Assembly (NCBI GenBank): GCA_900470775.1
Contig: UCBZ01000012.1
Span: forward strand, 1 to 64,000
Reading direction: 5' to 3'
DNA length: 64,000 bases
Source: Hyphomicrobiales bacterium
GTDB taxonomy: Bacteria > Pseudomonadota > Alphaproteobacteria > Rhizobiales > Beijerinckiaceae
Position 1 is the first letter of the stretch; each line of letters begins with the position of its first letter. Shown piece after piece: positions 8,147-16,380 of the stretch. A program made the translations under genes and the position numbers. Under the pieces are notes generated by a model. That model ran no database searches and was not told where the DNA came from. It was given only the letters and a program-made list of their open reading frames with translations.

Positions 8147-8778
8147 GACGCTCCCATCCGCAACTGCCGTGTCATCAAGCGCTCGATCCCGGCAAAGGCG
8201 ACCTCGACCGCAAGCGCGAGCAGCGCGACCGCGACCGCGCCTGCGATCAGTTGCGGGAAGTTGAAATTCGCCATGCCGGCCGTGATCAGTTCGCCCAAGC
8301 CCCCGCCGCCGATGAAAGCGGCGAGCGTCGCCGCCGAGACGATCTGCACGGCGGCCGTGCGGATGCCGGCGAAGATCACTGGCAGCGCCAGCGGGATCTC
8401 GATGCGCGTCATCACCTGCGCGTCGGAAAAGCCCTGTCCGCGCGCCGCCTCGACGATGTCGGCATCGACCTCGGTCAGGCCCGTATAGGTGTTCAGGAGC
8501 AAAGCCGGCAGGCCGTAGAGCGTCAGCGCCACGACCGAGGGCAGGAAGCCTGTGCCGAGCAGCGGCAGCATGATCACCAGCAGCGCCAGCGACGGCACGG
8601 TGCGCAGGATGTTGACGATCGCGATGGCCGCATTGGCGAAACCGCGATGGCGGGTCAGCAGGAGGCCGAGCGGCAGGGCGATCAGCAACACGGCGGCGAG
8701 CGCCACGCCCGCCAGCCAGAGATGGTTCTGCAGCGCGACGATGAAGATCGAGGGGTTGGCGGAAATCCAGGCGGCCAT
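8143..8778 (-). CDS. Osmoprotectant/betaine-type ABC transporter permease
   Basis: A 211-residue inner-membrane subunit of the OpuCB/OpuCD (ProW-like) type with about six hydrophobic segments. The EAA loop that contacts the ATPase is visible as EAARGQGFSDAQVMTRIEIPLALP (split over about residues 112-135). The membrane core IGGGGLGELI near residue 165 is typical. It overlaps its neighbours on both sides (one base with the upstream permease, four with the ATPase gene), so stoichiometric translation is expected. The two permeases probably form a heterodimer. Confidence 0.9.
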   Translation of the reverse strand: MAAWISANPSIFIVALQNHLWLAGVALAAVLLIALPLGLLLTRHRGFANAAIAIVNILRTVPSLALLVIMLPLLGTGFLPSVVALTLYGLPALLLNTYTGLTEVDADIVEAARGQGFSDAQVMTRIEIPLALPVIFAGIRTAAVQIVSAATLAAFIGGGGLGELITAGMANFNFPQLIAGAVAVALLALAVEVAFAGIERLMTRQLRMGAS

Positions 8779-9407
8779 CAGGCGGTCTCCGCCTGGTTGG
8801 CGCGCAGGCGCAGCTCGACCCGGCGCAGGCTCTCGTCGCAGAGGATCGCCAGCGCCGATGTCACGACCGCACCGGCCACGACCTTCTCGCCGAAATCCTG
8901 GGTGATGCCCTGGAAGATGATGTCGCCGAGCCCGCCGGCATTGATGAAGGCGGCGACGGTGGCGACCGAGACCTGCGTGACGACGGTGATGCGGATACCG
9001 GCGATGATCACCGGCAGCGCCAGCGGCAATTCGATGGCAAAGAGCCGGCGCCAGCGGCCATAGCCCATGCCGTCGGCCGCATCGAGGATATCGGGCGAAA
9101 TCTCCTGCAGGCCCGTCGCGACATTGCGGATGATGATCAGCAGCGCATAGGCGACGAGCGCGACGATCGCCGGCCAGAAGCCGAGGCCGAGATAGGGGAT
9201 CAGCAGCGCGAAGATCGCCAGCGCCGGGATGGTATAAAGCGCTCCGGAAACCAGCAGCACGATAAGCGCAAAACCCGGCCGCCGCGCCGAGAGCACACCG
9301 AGCGGCAGACCGATCGCGAGCGCGATGGCCAGGCCGACGCCGACGAGCTGGATATGCTCCCAGAGCGCGATCAGCAGACGGTCGTAATTCTCGATCGTCC
9401 AGCTCAT
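8778..9407 (-). CDS. Osmoprotectant/betaine-type ABC transporter permease
   Basis: A 209-residue permease paralogous to the one that follows. The EAA loop reads DAADGMGYGRWRRLFAIE followed by LPLALPVI. The segment AFINAGGLGDIIFQG corresponds to the conserved cytoplasmic loop of OpuCB-type subunits. Its ATG at 9407 overlaps the stop of the lyase gene by four bases, so the lyase lies physically inside the transporter operon rather than beside it. Specificity is set by the binding protein and cannot be read from this subunit. Confidence 0.9.
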   Translation of the reverse strand: MSWTIENYDRLLIALWEHIQLVGVGLAIALAIGLPLGVLSARRPGFALIVLLVSGALYTIPALAIFALLIPYLGLGFWPAIVALVAYALLIIIRNVATGLQEISPDILDAADGMGYGRWRRLFAIELPLALPVIIAGIRITVVTQVSVATVAAFINAGGLGDIIFQGITQDFGEKVVAGAVVTSALAILCDESLRRVELRLRANQAETA

Positions 9408-10972
9408 GGCGCCGAGCCTTCGCCGGGCGCCATCTCGGCCAGGATCAGTTCGCCGGCCTCGAGCGCCAGCGCCAACGCCTCGTATTCGCGCCCCATCGGC
9501 CTATCGTCGTCGAGGCGGGCGACATGGCTGCGCACGAGGGCATGGGCGGCGGCCGTTCCGCGTCCCAACCTGATCGCGCCGCGCAGATCGACGGCTTCGG
9601 CCGCCACCACCAGTTCGATCGCGGCCAGCCGCGTCAGGCGCCTCGCGATGGCATGGGTCTTCTCGATAACCGCCGGCGTCATCGGCGCATAATCCTCGAC
9701 ACCGTCTGCGACCGGCAGCGTCATGGCGCCCAGCGGCAAAGCGAGATGGCGGATCTCGGCCTCGAGCGCGGCCACCGTCTTCTGCGAGGTCGCGAAGCCC
9801 GAATGCGAGCCGCCATGGCGGGTCAGGAAACGCGGCAGATCGCTCATCGCGGGCGACATCAGCTTGACGATGCGCGCCGCCGAAATCGCAGCCATGTACG
9901 ACAACGCAAGTCCGGCCGCCTCAAATGCCAAGGCCAGTTCGGTCGTGTCGAAATTCACGCTGGAGAGCATGGCGTCGCGCTCGACCAGCACGGCCGGGCT
10001 GTCGCAGATGCTGGCAAGCTCTGCCTCCACGGCAGCCCGCGCGGCCGCGACGGCCCGCGAGGCATGGCCGGCGACCGGAGCGAGACAGCGAAAGGACAGG
10101 GGGTCCTGAACCCTGCGCGCCGTGCCCGTCTCGAACAGGTCGCTGCCGGCGAGAAGCCGGCGCAGCCAGTCGACGCCCGTGCCATGAGCCGGCATACCCC
10201 GCATCGTGGCGAGATCGCGGTCCAGCGGCGAGAGGTTGGCGCGAAATGCTTCCAGCGCGAGCGCCCCTGCGACGACGCTGGCCTGCAACGCCTTGCTCAA
10301 TGCGTCCGCCGCCAGCGCCGCCAGCCCGACGCCCTGCGAATTGGCATTGAGCAGCGCCAGCCCGTCCTTGGGGCCAAGCTCCGGCAGGGCGATACCGGCT
10401 GCCGCCATCGCCTCGCCGCCGGGCAAGATGTCGCCGCCAAACTCGGCCTCGCCCGCGCCGATCAGCGGCAGGAAGGCCTGCGCCAGCGGGCTGAGATCGG
10501 CCTCGCCGAGCGAGCCGATCCCCCGGATCACTGGATGAACGCCGGCATTGAGCATGGCGGCGATCGTCTGCGCCAGCGCCGGCGACAGTCCCGAGGCGCT
10601 GTGGCAGATGCTCACAAGCCGCGCGAACAGCAGCGCGCGGACTGCCTCGGTCTTTAGCGGTTCGCCGACGCCGACGGCTCGTGCGCGGATGGCGCGGGCC
10701 TGAAAGGCAGGAATCGCATCGTTCGCAAGCCGCGTATCGACGGCGGCGCCCAGGCCCGTCGTCAGGCCATAGATGCTGTCGCCGCGTTCGAGCGCGCGCA
10801 GCACCACAGCGCGCGCAGCCCGCAGGCGCGGATCGACGGAGTCGTCCAGCATGACCGGTGCGAAGGCGCGCGCGACCGCGACCACCGCCTCGATGCCGAC
10901 AGCCTCGCCGCCGACAACGATCGTGACGGCAGGCCTGCCAGCGTCCGGTGCCGGCGCGGCTTGCGCGGTCAG
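9404..10972 (-). CDS. Histidine-ammonia-lyase-fold enzyme lacking the MIO triad; candidate aromatic-betaine (ergothionase-like) lyase
   Basis: About 522 residues of the HAL/PAL fold. Seen: YGLTTG (HAL Tyr53 region), GVGEPL, LALLNANSQ (Asn195 region), DPLSFRC (Arg283 kept, Tyr280 replaced by Leu), SVNFDTTE (Phe329 region) and GVEDYAPM (Glu414 kept). The MIO-forming segment, GSVGASGDLAPLAH in HAL, reads GSLGEADLSPLAQ, so Ala-Ser-Gly is absent; the HAL His83 position is Arg. Ammonia cannot then be activated in the usual way. A trimethylammonium group would leave without MIO, and the gene sits inside a betaine-type ABC operon, so elimination of trimethylamine from ergothioneine, hercynine or a similar betaine is a reasonable inference. 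Start: a CTG at 10972 overlaps the previous TGA (CTGA) with AAGGGA upstream. A GTG at 10885 would cut off the conserved VVAVAR region. Confidence 0.8.
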   Translation of the reverse strand: MTAQAAPAPDAGRPAVTIVVGGEAVGIEAVVAVARAFAPVMLDDSVDPRLRAARAVVLRALERGDSIYGLTTGLGAAVDTRLANDAIPAFQARAIRARAVGVGEPLKTEAVRALLFARLVSICHSASGLSPALAQTIAAMLNAGVHPVIRGIGSLGEADLSPLAQAFLPLIGAGEAEFGGDILPGGEAMAAAGIALPELGPKDGLALLNANSQGVGLAALAADALSKALQASVVAGALALEAFRANLSPLDRDLATMRGMPAHGTGVDWLRRLLAGSDLFETGTARRVQDPLSFRCLAPVAGHASRAVAAARAAVEAELASICDSPAVLVERDAMLSSVNFDTTELALAFEAAGLALSYMAAISAARIVKLMSPAMSDLPRFLTRHGGSHSGFATSQKTVAALEAEIRHLALPLGAMTLPVADGVEDYAPMTPAVIEKTHAIARRLTRLAAIELVVAAEAVDLRGAIRLGRGTAAAHALVRSHVARLDDDRPMGREYEALALALEAGELILAEMAPGEGSAP

Positions 10973-11853
10973 TTCAGCAATCCCTTGGCCTTCAGGAAGG
11001 TGGCAGCCACGGTGCGCGGCTCCTTCTTGTCGACCTCGACCTGCCGGTTGAGTTCCTGCATCGTCGGGTTGTCGAGCGCGGCGCCGACCTTCTCCAGCAC
11101 GGCGACGATCTTCGCGTTGGCGGCGATCTCGGGGCGCACAACCGGCGCCAGGAAATAGGGCGGGAACAGTGCCTTGTCGTCGTCGAGCGCGACGAACTTC
11201 TCGGCGGCGATCTGCCAGTCGGTCGAGAAGCCGTTGGCGACCTCGATCTGCTTCTGGTTCAGCGCCTCGTAGCGCAGCCGCAGCGCCGCGAACTGCTTGA
11301 ACTCGGCGAATTGCGCGCCATAGACCTCCTTGAGCCCGGCGATGCCGTCGCGGCGATCGACGAATTCGGTGCCGGCGCCGAGCCGCAGCTTCGACGAGGC
11401 CTTGCCGAGATCGCTCAGGGTCTTGAGGTTGAATTCCTTCGCGGTTTCGGGCCGCACCACGATCGCATAACCGTTGTTGATGCCCGACGGCTTCAGCCAG
11501 GTCAGGTTGAATTCCTTCTCGTAGAAGGCCTTGACCATGCCGCGCACCTTCTCGGGGTCGGTCTCGGTCACGCCTTGCGCCTTCATCACGGCGTTGAGGC
11601 CAGTGCCGGTGTATTCCGGATAGAGGTCGATCGCGCCGCTCTTCAGCGCCTCATGGGCGACCAGTGTGCCGCCGAGATTGATCTTGCGCTCGACCTTGAA
11701 GCCGGCGGCTTCCAGCGCCGCGCCATAGAGTTCCGCGACGACGAACTGCTCGGTGAAGTTCTTCGAGCCGATCTTGATGGTCTGGGCCGAAGCAGCGGAG
11801 AGGCTGGTCGCCACCATCGCGGCAGCCGCAAAGACCGTTTGGAGGAGGCGCAT
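10969..11853 (-). CDS. Osmoprotectant/betaine-type ABC transporter substrate-binding protein
   Basis: A 294-residue periplasmic protein and first gene of the five-gene operon. The signal peptide ends ATSLSAASAQ (about residue 24). The mature protein opens with TIKIGSKNFTEQFVVAELYG and has AIDLYPEYTGTGLNAV, both diagnostic of OpuCC/OsmF/YehZ-type (OpuAC Pfam) binding proteins, whose ligand sits in a cage of aromatic residues. The same family includes the ergothioneine-binding EgtU of some bacteria. The operon order binding protein, lyase, permease, permease, ATPase suggests that whatever is imported is the lyase substrate. Confidence 0.92.
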   Translation of the reverse strand: MRLLQTVFAAAAMVATSLSAASAQTIKIGSKNFTEQFVVAELYGAALEAAGFKVERKINLGGTLVAHEALKSGAIDLYPEYTGTGLNAVMKAQGVTETDPEKVRGMVKAFYEKEFNLTWLKPSGINNGYAIVVRPETAKEFNLKTLSDLGKASSKLRLGAGTEFVDRRDGIAGLKEVYGAQFAEFKQFAALRLRYEALNQKQIEVANGFSTDWQIAAEKFVALDDDKALFPPYFLAPVVRPEIAANAKIVAVLEKVGAALDNPTMQELNRQVEVDKKEPRTVAATFLKAKGLLN

Positions 11854-11983
11854 GGCGTGGGTTCCTTGGCGTCTGAGGAGGGCAGGCTAGCAAGCGGGGC
11901 GGCCGATGCAAGGAGCGGGCAAGACAAAGAACGGTGATGTCGTCATCGCCGCGCTCGCCGGAAGAACGTACGCTTGGCGAGGC

Positions 11984-12646
11984 TCAGGGCAGGGCGTTCC
12001 GTTCGCCGCCCCGGATCGCCACCGGCAGGCGGTTCTCGATCGGCGAAAGCGGGCAGACCCAGGCTTCCGAATAGGCGCAGGACGGATAATAGGCGAAGTT
12101 GAAATCGAGGATCAGCCGGCCGTCGGCGCTGCTGCCGAGATCGGCGCTCTTGATCGTGTCGAGCAGATAGCGCCCGCCTGCGAAGCTTTCGCGGCCATTG
12201 GTGGCATCGCCGAAGGGCAGGAACACGCCGCCGCCATAGCCCTCGATCCAGTACAGCGTCAGCTCCTTGCCGAGCGCGGGCTCAAGCCCGATCGTCAGGG
12301 CGAAGGGGATGAGCGTCACCGTGCCGTCCTTGCCGGCTTCGAGTGCGATCGTCTCGCGGTCGATGGCCGAGCCCAGCCCGACCGTGAAGCGTAGCGCCGG
12401 ATCATAGGCAAAGCAGTCGATGCCGCGAAACTGCGCCCGGCGTGACGCTGCCAGCGGCGATTGCGGATGCTGGCGGAACAGCCGGTCGCGGACGCTGCGC
12501 CAATGCGCCCAGCCCTCGCGCTCGGGCATCGCCCGCACGGCGGCGTAGAGATCGGCAACCGTCCTGCGCCAGTCGTGCAGGCTCGCGAAACGTTCCAAAA
12601 CGCCAATTGCGGGACTGCGCTCGGCGACGTCGATGATCTTGCCCAT
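11984..12646 (-). CDS. DUF1684 family protein
   Basis: A 220-residue protein with the DUF1684 fold. The family's C-terminal pattern is clear: GVFLPFGDATNG, SFAGGRYLLD, LILDFNFAYYPSCAYS, then WVCPLSPIENRLPVAI. The N-terminal WRRTVADLY...FRQHPQSPL segment is also typical. The ATG at 12646 has GAGG eight bases upstream; a longer TTG-started frame (to 12700) lacks a ribosome site. Function is unknown; the conserved FN.AY.P.CAYS..W motif looks like a ligand site. It lies about 140 bases downstream of regA on the same strand, possibly transcribed separately. Confidence 0.88.
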   Translation of the reverse strand: MGKIIDVAERSPAIGVLERFASLHDWRRTVADLYAAVRAMPEREGWAHWRSVRDRLFRQHPQSPLAASRRAQFRGIDCFAYDPALRFTVGLGSAIDRETIALEAGKDGTVTLIPFALTIGLEPALGKELTLYWIEGYGGGVFLPFGDATNGRESFAGGRYLLDTIKSADLGSSADGRLILDFNFAYYPSCAYSEAWVCPLSPIENRLPVAIRGGERNALP

Positions 12647-12787
12647 GATGCTTGCCTCGCTGACCAACCGCCATACGCCGATACGGCGACCGCGGATCAA
12701 CGCGCGGGAGCCAGTCCGGTTGCAGGGCGGACAGATTGTGCCGACTCATCGCCAGTTTCTGTCAGTGGCGGGCCCATCGCGGGGGGC

Positions 12788-13321
12788 CTAGGTCAAGCGC
12801 CGCTTCTCCAGCTTCCTTGCCAGCGTACGCCGGTGCATGCCGAGGCGCCGGGCGGTTTCGGAGATGTTGAAATCGCTCTCGACCAGCGTTTCGTGGATGC
12901 GCTCCCATTCGAGGTTCTTCAGCGAGGTCTGGCGCTGGGTCAGCGGAACCTCGGCATCGCCCTCGATCTTGCCGAAGGCGGCCTCGATATCATCGGTGTT
13001 GGAGGGTTTGGCGAGGTAGTGGCAGGCGCCGAGCTTGATCGCCTCCACCGCTGTCGCGATGCTGGCGAAGCCGGTCAGCACCACGATCTTCATCTCGGGG
13101 TCGTGCGCATGCAGCAGTCTGACGCATTCGAGCCCGGAACCGCCGACGACCTTGAGATCGACCACGGCATAGCGTGGCTTCACGGTCTCGAGCAGGACCC
13201 GCAGGCTGTCGAGCCCGTCGCAGGACTGTACTGCGTAGCCCCTGCGCTCGAAGGAGCGGCGCAACACCGGCGCGAAGGCGGGGTCGTCCTCGACGATCAG
13301 CAGCGTTCTGTCATCGGGCAT
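12788..13321 (-). CDS. regA: Redox response regulator RegA/ActR/PrrA
   Basis: A 177-residue two-domain regulator. The receiver domain has acidic residues EDD (11-13), the phospho-acceptor Asp55 in AVVDLKVVGGSGL, and Lys105 in YLAKPSNTDD. A linker leads to a Fis-type helix-turn-helix, SETARRLGMHRRTLARKLEKR (the signature almost invariant in RegA/ActR), at about 150-172. The start at 13321 gives the standard MPDDRTLLIVEDD opening; it overlaps the regB stop region by 11 bases. RegA-type regulators control terminal oxidases, carbon and nitrogen fixation and hydrogenases in response to the quinone pool. It is the last gene of the cyo-surf1-regBA run. Confidence 0.95.
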   Translation of the reverse strand: MPDDRTLLIVEDDPAFAPVLRRSFERRGYAVQSCDGLDSLRVLLETVKPRYAVVDLKVVGGSGLECVRLLHAHDPEMKIVVLTGFASIATAVEAIKLGACHYLAKPSNTDDIEAAFGKIEGDAEVPLTQRQTSLKNLEWERIHETLVESDFNISETARRLGMHRRTLARKLEKRRLT

Positions 13322-14609
13322 CGCTGAACTCCATCGCCATGCCATCGGGCGCGAGCGCCGCCAACGGCAGGGTTACGGTGACGCAAGCGCCGCCTTTGTC
13401 ACGATTGTTCGCCGAAAGCGTGCCGCCGAGCTTGCGCACGACATTGCTGACGAGGAAGAGCCCGAGCCCGCCGCCCGGCCGCCCCTTGGTCGAGCGATAG
13501 GGCTTGCCGAGCGTGGCGAGGATCCCGGGCGAGAAGCCCGGCCCCTGATCCTCGACCAGGATCGCAAGCGCGTCGTCGCGCCGCTCGATCCGCACGCCGA
13601 CGCAGGCAGGCGAGGCCTCGAGCGCATTGTCGAAGATGTTGCAGATCACCTGCTTCAGCGCTGGATCGGAAACGATCACGGCATCGGGGGCGAAGGCGTT
13701 GACGTAGTCCAGCCGCGTCGGCGCCTGATGCGACTGCCATTGCGCCACGAGGTCATCGACGAAGCAGCGCACCGTCGTGCGTCTCGGGTTCTCGCCGCGC
13801 GTCTCGCCCGACGACATCAGGATGCCCGAGACGATCGTCTTGCAGCGGTCGAGCTGGCCCTGCATCTCGCCGATCTCCTGGATCAGCTCGGGCTGCGCCT
13901 TGAAGACCGGCATGCGGCGCCAGTCGCTCAGGATCACCGACAGCGTCGAGAGCGGCGTGCCGAGCTCATGCGCCGCGCCCGAGGCGAGCAGGCCCATCCG
14001 CACGATATGGTCCTCCTCGACAGCCCGCTGGCGCAGATCGGCTAGGTTCTCGTCGCGGATGCGCAGATTGCGGCTGATGCGCTGGATGAACACCACGAGC
14101 AGCGCCGCCGCGATCAGGAAACAGATGAAGACGCCCTGAATATAGAGCCTGGGCACGCCGTCATCGAGCTGAACGGGCAAGGCGAGCGGGCGGTGGACGC
14201 CGATCAGCCCGACGAAACACAGGCTGGCGAGCGCGACCAGAACCCAGGTCGACCAGCGTTCGAGCAGCACGGCCGCGAGGCCGATCTGCAGCAGATAGAG
14301 CGAGATGAACGGGTTCGTCGCGCCGCCGCTGAGATAAAGCTGTGTTGTCAGCGCGCCGAGATCGAAGAGCAGCGCGATGAAAAGCTCGGCATTGCTGACC
14401 TCGGCCCCCCGGCGATGATGGCGCAGCAGGCTGGCGAGGTTCAGCAGGACCAGCAGCGCGATCACCATCGCCATCTCGGCCAGCGGCAGGGCGATGCCGA
14501 GCCCCCACTGCACCAGCAGGATGGTCAGCACCTGTCCGCCCACTGCGAGCCAGCGAAGCTGGACCAGCAGCAGCAGGTTCTGCCGGTTCGTGGTGTCGTG
14601 GACGCTAAT
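13311..14609 (-). CDS. regB: Redox sensor histidine kinase RegB/ActS/PrrB
   Basis: About 432 residues: six hydrophobic segments, then a HisKA/HATPase module. The quinone-binding heptad GGATNPF (about 95-101) fits the RegB consensus GGxxNPF. The H-box is AAHELGTPLST (His about 214). The redox-active Cys is present in QLDRCKTIV (about 256), and ATP-site boxes NIFDNALEAS, EDQGPGFS and GGGLGLFLV follow. Start: the conserved LVQLRWLAVGGQ opening lies upstream of the first GTG (14543), which would remove it. In the extended frame the only reasonable start is ATT at 14609, with GGAG seven bases upstream, overlapping the surf1 stop (ATTAG). The family is certain; the ATT start is an inference. Confidence 0.9.
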   Translation of the reverse strand: MSVHDTTNRQNLLLLVQLRWLAVGGQVLTILLVQWGLGIALPLAEMAMVIALLVLLNLASLLRHHRRGAEVSNAELFIALLFDLGALTTQLYLSGGATNPFISLYLLQIGLAAVLLERWSTWVLVALASLCFVGLIGVHRPLALPVQLDDGVPRLYIQGVFICFLIAAALLVVFIQRISRNLRIRDENLADLRQRAVEEDHIVRMGLLASGAAHELGTPLSTLSVILSDWRRMPVFKAQPELIQEIGEMQGQLDRCKTIVSGILMSSGETRGENPRRTTVRCFVDDLVAQWQSHQAPTRLDYVNAFAPDAVIVSDPALKQVICNIFDNALEASPACVGVRIERRDDALAILVEDQGPGFSPGILATLGKPYRSTKGRPGGGLGLFLVSNVVRKLGGTLSANNRDKGGACVTVTLPLAALAPDGMAMEFSDAR

Positions 14610-15363
14610 GCTCGTGCTCCATGCCGTGCCGCAGGCGGTACTCGCGGCGTAACACGAAGAACATGGCGCCTGCGAGCATCAGCGCCAGCGCAAACCAGGT
14701 CAGCGCATAAACGAGGTGGTTGTTCGGGAAGTTGAGTACGGTCAGCCCGCCGACCGGAAAGCCGCCGGGATTGGGTGTGGCATCGGCATCGAAGAAATAG
14801 GGCGCGGGCTCGGATAATCCGCGTGCCTTGGCGATCGCCGCGACATCGCGGGAATACCAGCGATCCTGAGCCGGAGCGTTGTCGCGCAGGAAGCCGCCGC
14901 CGGGCTCGCTCACGCGCAGCAGGCCGATGACCGCCACTGCCCCGCTGGGCAGCGCCTCCGCCCGGCTGCCGGGATCGCGCTTCTCCGGCGGCACGAAGCC
15001 GCGATTGACCAGGACGGTGAAGCCCGCATCGGTCACGAGCGGCGTCAGCACCCAGAAGCCGCCGCCCAGCTCCGTGACGGCTTGCACCAGCGTTTCGCGG
15101 TCATGCAGGAAACGTCCTGCCAAGGCGACGCGGAGATAGTCGTCCTGCCCGGCGGCGGACCAGCGCTCGGGCCCCGGAGCGGCAACGGGGGTGGCCCGCA
15201 CGCGCGCCTCCACCCGTTCGATCAGCGCGTGTTTCCAGCCGAGGCGCTGCACCTGCCAGATGCCGAGGCCGGCCAGCCCCGCGACGCAGGCCAGCGCGAC
15301 CACGCCCGCAATCGACAAAGCCCAGAGAGGCCGCGGCGCGCTTGCCGCAGTGGATGTATTCAC
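14605..15363 (-). CDS. SURF1 family oxidase assembly protein
   Basis: A 252-residue inner-membrane protein with one transmembrane segment at each end (about 13-35 and 218-238) and a periplasmic domain between. Family marks are LGIWQVQRLGWK, RVALAGRFLHD, GFWVLTPL, VLVNRGFVP and the C-terminal LNFPNNHLVYALTWFALALML. SURF1 proteins help insert haem into subunit I of haem-copper oxidases. Its position directly after cyoD, with a four-base overlap, ties it to this quinol oxidase rather than to an aa3 oxidase. Its stop codon overlaps the proposed regB start. Confidence 0.94.
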   Translation of the reverse strand: MNTSTAASAPRPLWALSIAGVVALACVAGLAGLGIWQVQRLGWKHALIERVEARVRATPVAAPGPERWSAAGQDDYLRVALAGRFLHDRETLVQAVTELGGGFWVLTPLVTDAGFTVLVNRGFVPPEKRDPGSRAEALPSGAVAVIGLLRVSEPGGGFLRDNAPAQDRWYSRDVAAIAKARGLSEPAPYFFDADATPNPGGFPVGGLTVLNFPNNHLVYALTWFALALMLAGAMFFVLRREYRLRHGMEHEH

Positions 15364-15746
15364 GGCACCTGCCGCATATCGTGGGGCGGCATCATGTTGG
15401 TGTTGAGATGGTACATCACCCAGAGCGAGCCTGCGAGCACGATCACCACGAGAATGAGGGTGAAGACCAGCGCCAGCAGCGTCCAGCCGCCCTCGGACCT
15501 CCCGTTCATGTGCAGGAAGAAGACCATGTGGACGACGATCTGGACGACCGCGAAAGCCATGATCGCAAAGGCCGTCAACTGGTTGCTGCCGAGCGCGCCC
15601 GACATCACCAGCCAGAACGGGATCGCGGTCAGGACGACCGAGAGCCCGAAGCCGATCATGTCGCCGTTGAAGGAGCCATGCGCATGCTCGTCCGCGGCAT
15701 GGTCGTCATGGCCGGGCTGATGCTGGGCGTTGGTCTCGGAGCTCAT
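15360..15746 (-). CDS. cyoD: Cytochrome bo3 ubiquinol oxidase subunit IV
   Basis: A 128-residue membrane protein with three hydrophobic segments and a His/Asp/Glu-rich N-terminus (HQPGHDDHAADEHAHGS), common in alphaproteobacterial CyoD. The FGLSVVLTAIPFWLVMSGAL and VVQIVVHMVFFLHMN segments match the subunit IV family. It is not catalytic but stabilises CuB during assembly. It overlaps cyoC upstream and surf1 downstream by four bases each. Confidence 0.94.
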   Translation of the reverse strand: MSSETNAQHQPGHDDHAADEHAHGSFNGDMIGFGLSVVLTAIPFWLVMSGALGSNQLTAFAIMAFAVVQIVVHMVFFLHMNGRSEGGWTLLALVFTLILVVIVLAGSLWVMYHLNTNMMPPHDMRQVP

Positions 15747-16375
15747 CGCAGCATCCCCATCAGATAGACGAAGGTGAAGACGCCGATCCAGATGACGTCA
15801 AGGAAGTGCCAGAACATCGAAAGGCACATCAGCCGGCGGCGATTGGCTTCGATCAGCCCGTGTTTCGCCACCTGCGCCATCAGCGTGAACAGCCAGATCG
15901 TACCGAAGGTGACATGCAGCCCGTGCGTGCCGACCAGCGTGAAGAAGGCCGAGAGGAAGGCGCTGCGCTGCGGCGTCGCGCCTTCATGGATCAGGTGGCG
16001 GAACTCGTAGAGCTCGATGCTCAGGAAGGCGAGGCCAAACAGCGCCGTGACCGCGAGCCAGGCCTGCGTCGCGGCGACACGGCCCTTCGCCATCGTCAGC
16101 ATGGCGAAGCCATAGGTGATCGAGGAAAACAGCAGCATCGCGGTGTTGAGCGCGACGAGCGGCAGGTCGAACAGGTCCTTCGGGCCGGGGCCCGCGGCAT
16201 AGTTCCCGCCGACGACGCCATAGATGGCGAACAGGATCGCGAAGATGAGGCAGTCGCTCATCAGGTAGATCCAGAAGCCCAGCGGCGTGCTGTGGCCCTC
16301 GGGATGGGGATGCTCGTCGCGCAGGTAGAAGACCGGCGCCTCGGCGTTCTGCGCGGTGGAAATCGAACTCGCCAT
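15743..16375 (-). CDS. cyoC: Cytochrome bo3 ubiquinol oxidase subunit III
   Basis: A 210-residue subunit with five transmembrane segments, the CyoC pattern (cytochrome c oxidase subunit III has seven). Typical stretches are GFWIYLMSDCLIFAILFA, HEGATPQRSAFLSAFFTLVGTH (split) and WHFLDVIWIGVFTFVYLMG. The ATG at 16375 lies five bases after the cyoB stop; longer upstream frames overlap cyoB and carry no similarity. It forms part of the membrane core and may shape the oxygen and proton paths. Confidence 0.95.
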   Translation of the reverse strand: MASSISTAQNAEAPVFYLRDEHPHPEGHSTPLGFWIYLMSDCLIFAILFAIYGVVGGNYAAGPGPKDLFDLPLVALNTAMLLFSSITYGFAMLTMAKGRVAATQAWLAVTALFGLAFLSIELYEFRHLIHEGATPQRSAFLSAFFTLVGTHGLHVTFGTIWLFTLMAQVAKHGLIEANRRRLMCLSMFWHFLDVIWIGVFTFVYLMGMLR

Positions 16376-16380
16376 GACGA

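Noticed and set aside
9404-10972. Annotation as a normal histidine ammonia-lyase (hutH)
   Set aside because: The MIO triad is missing, no hutU, hutI or hutG gene is nearby, and the gene lies inside an ABC transporter operon.
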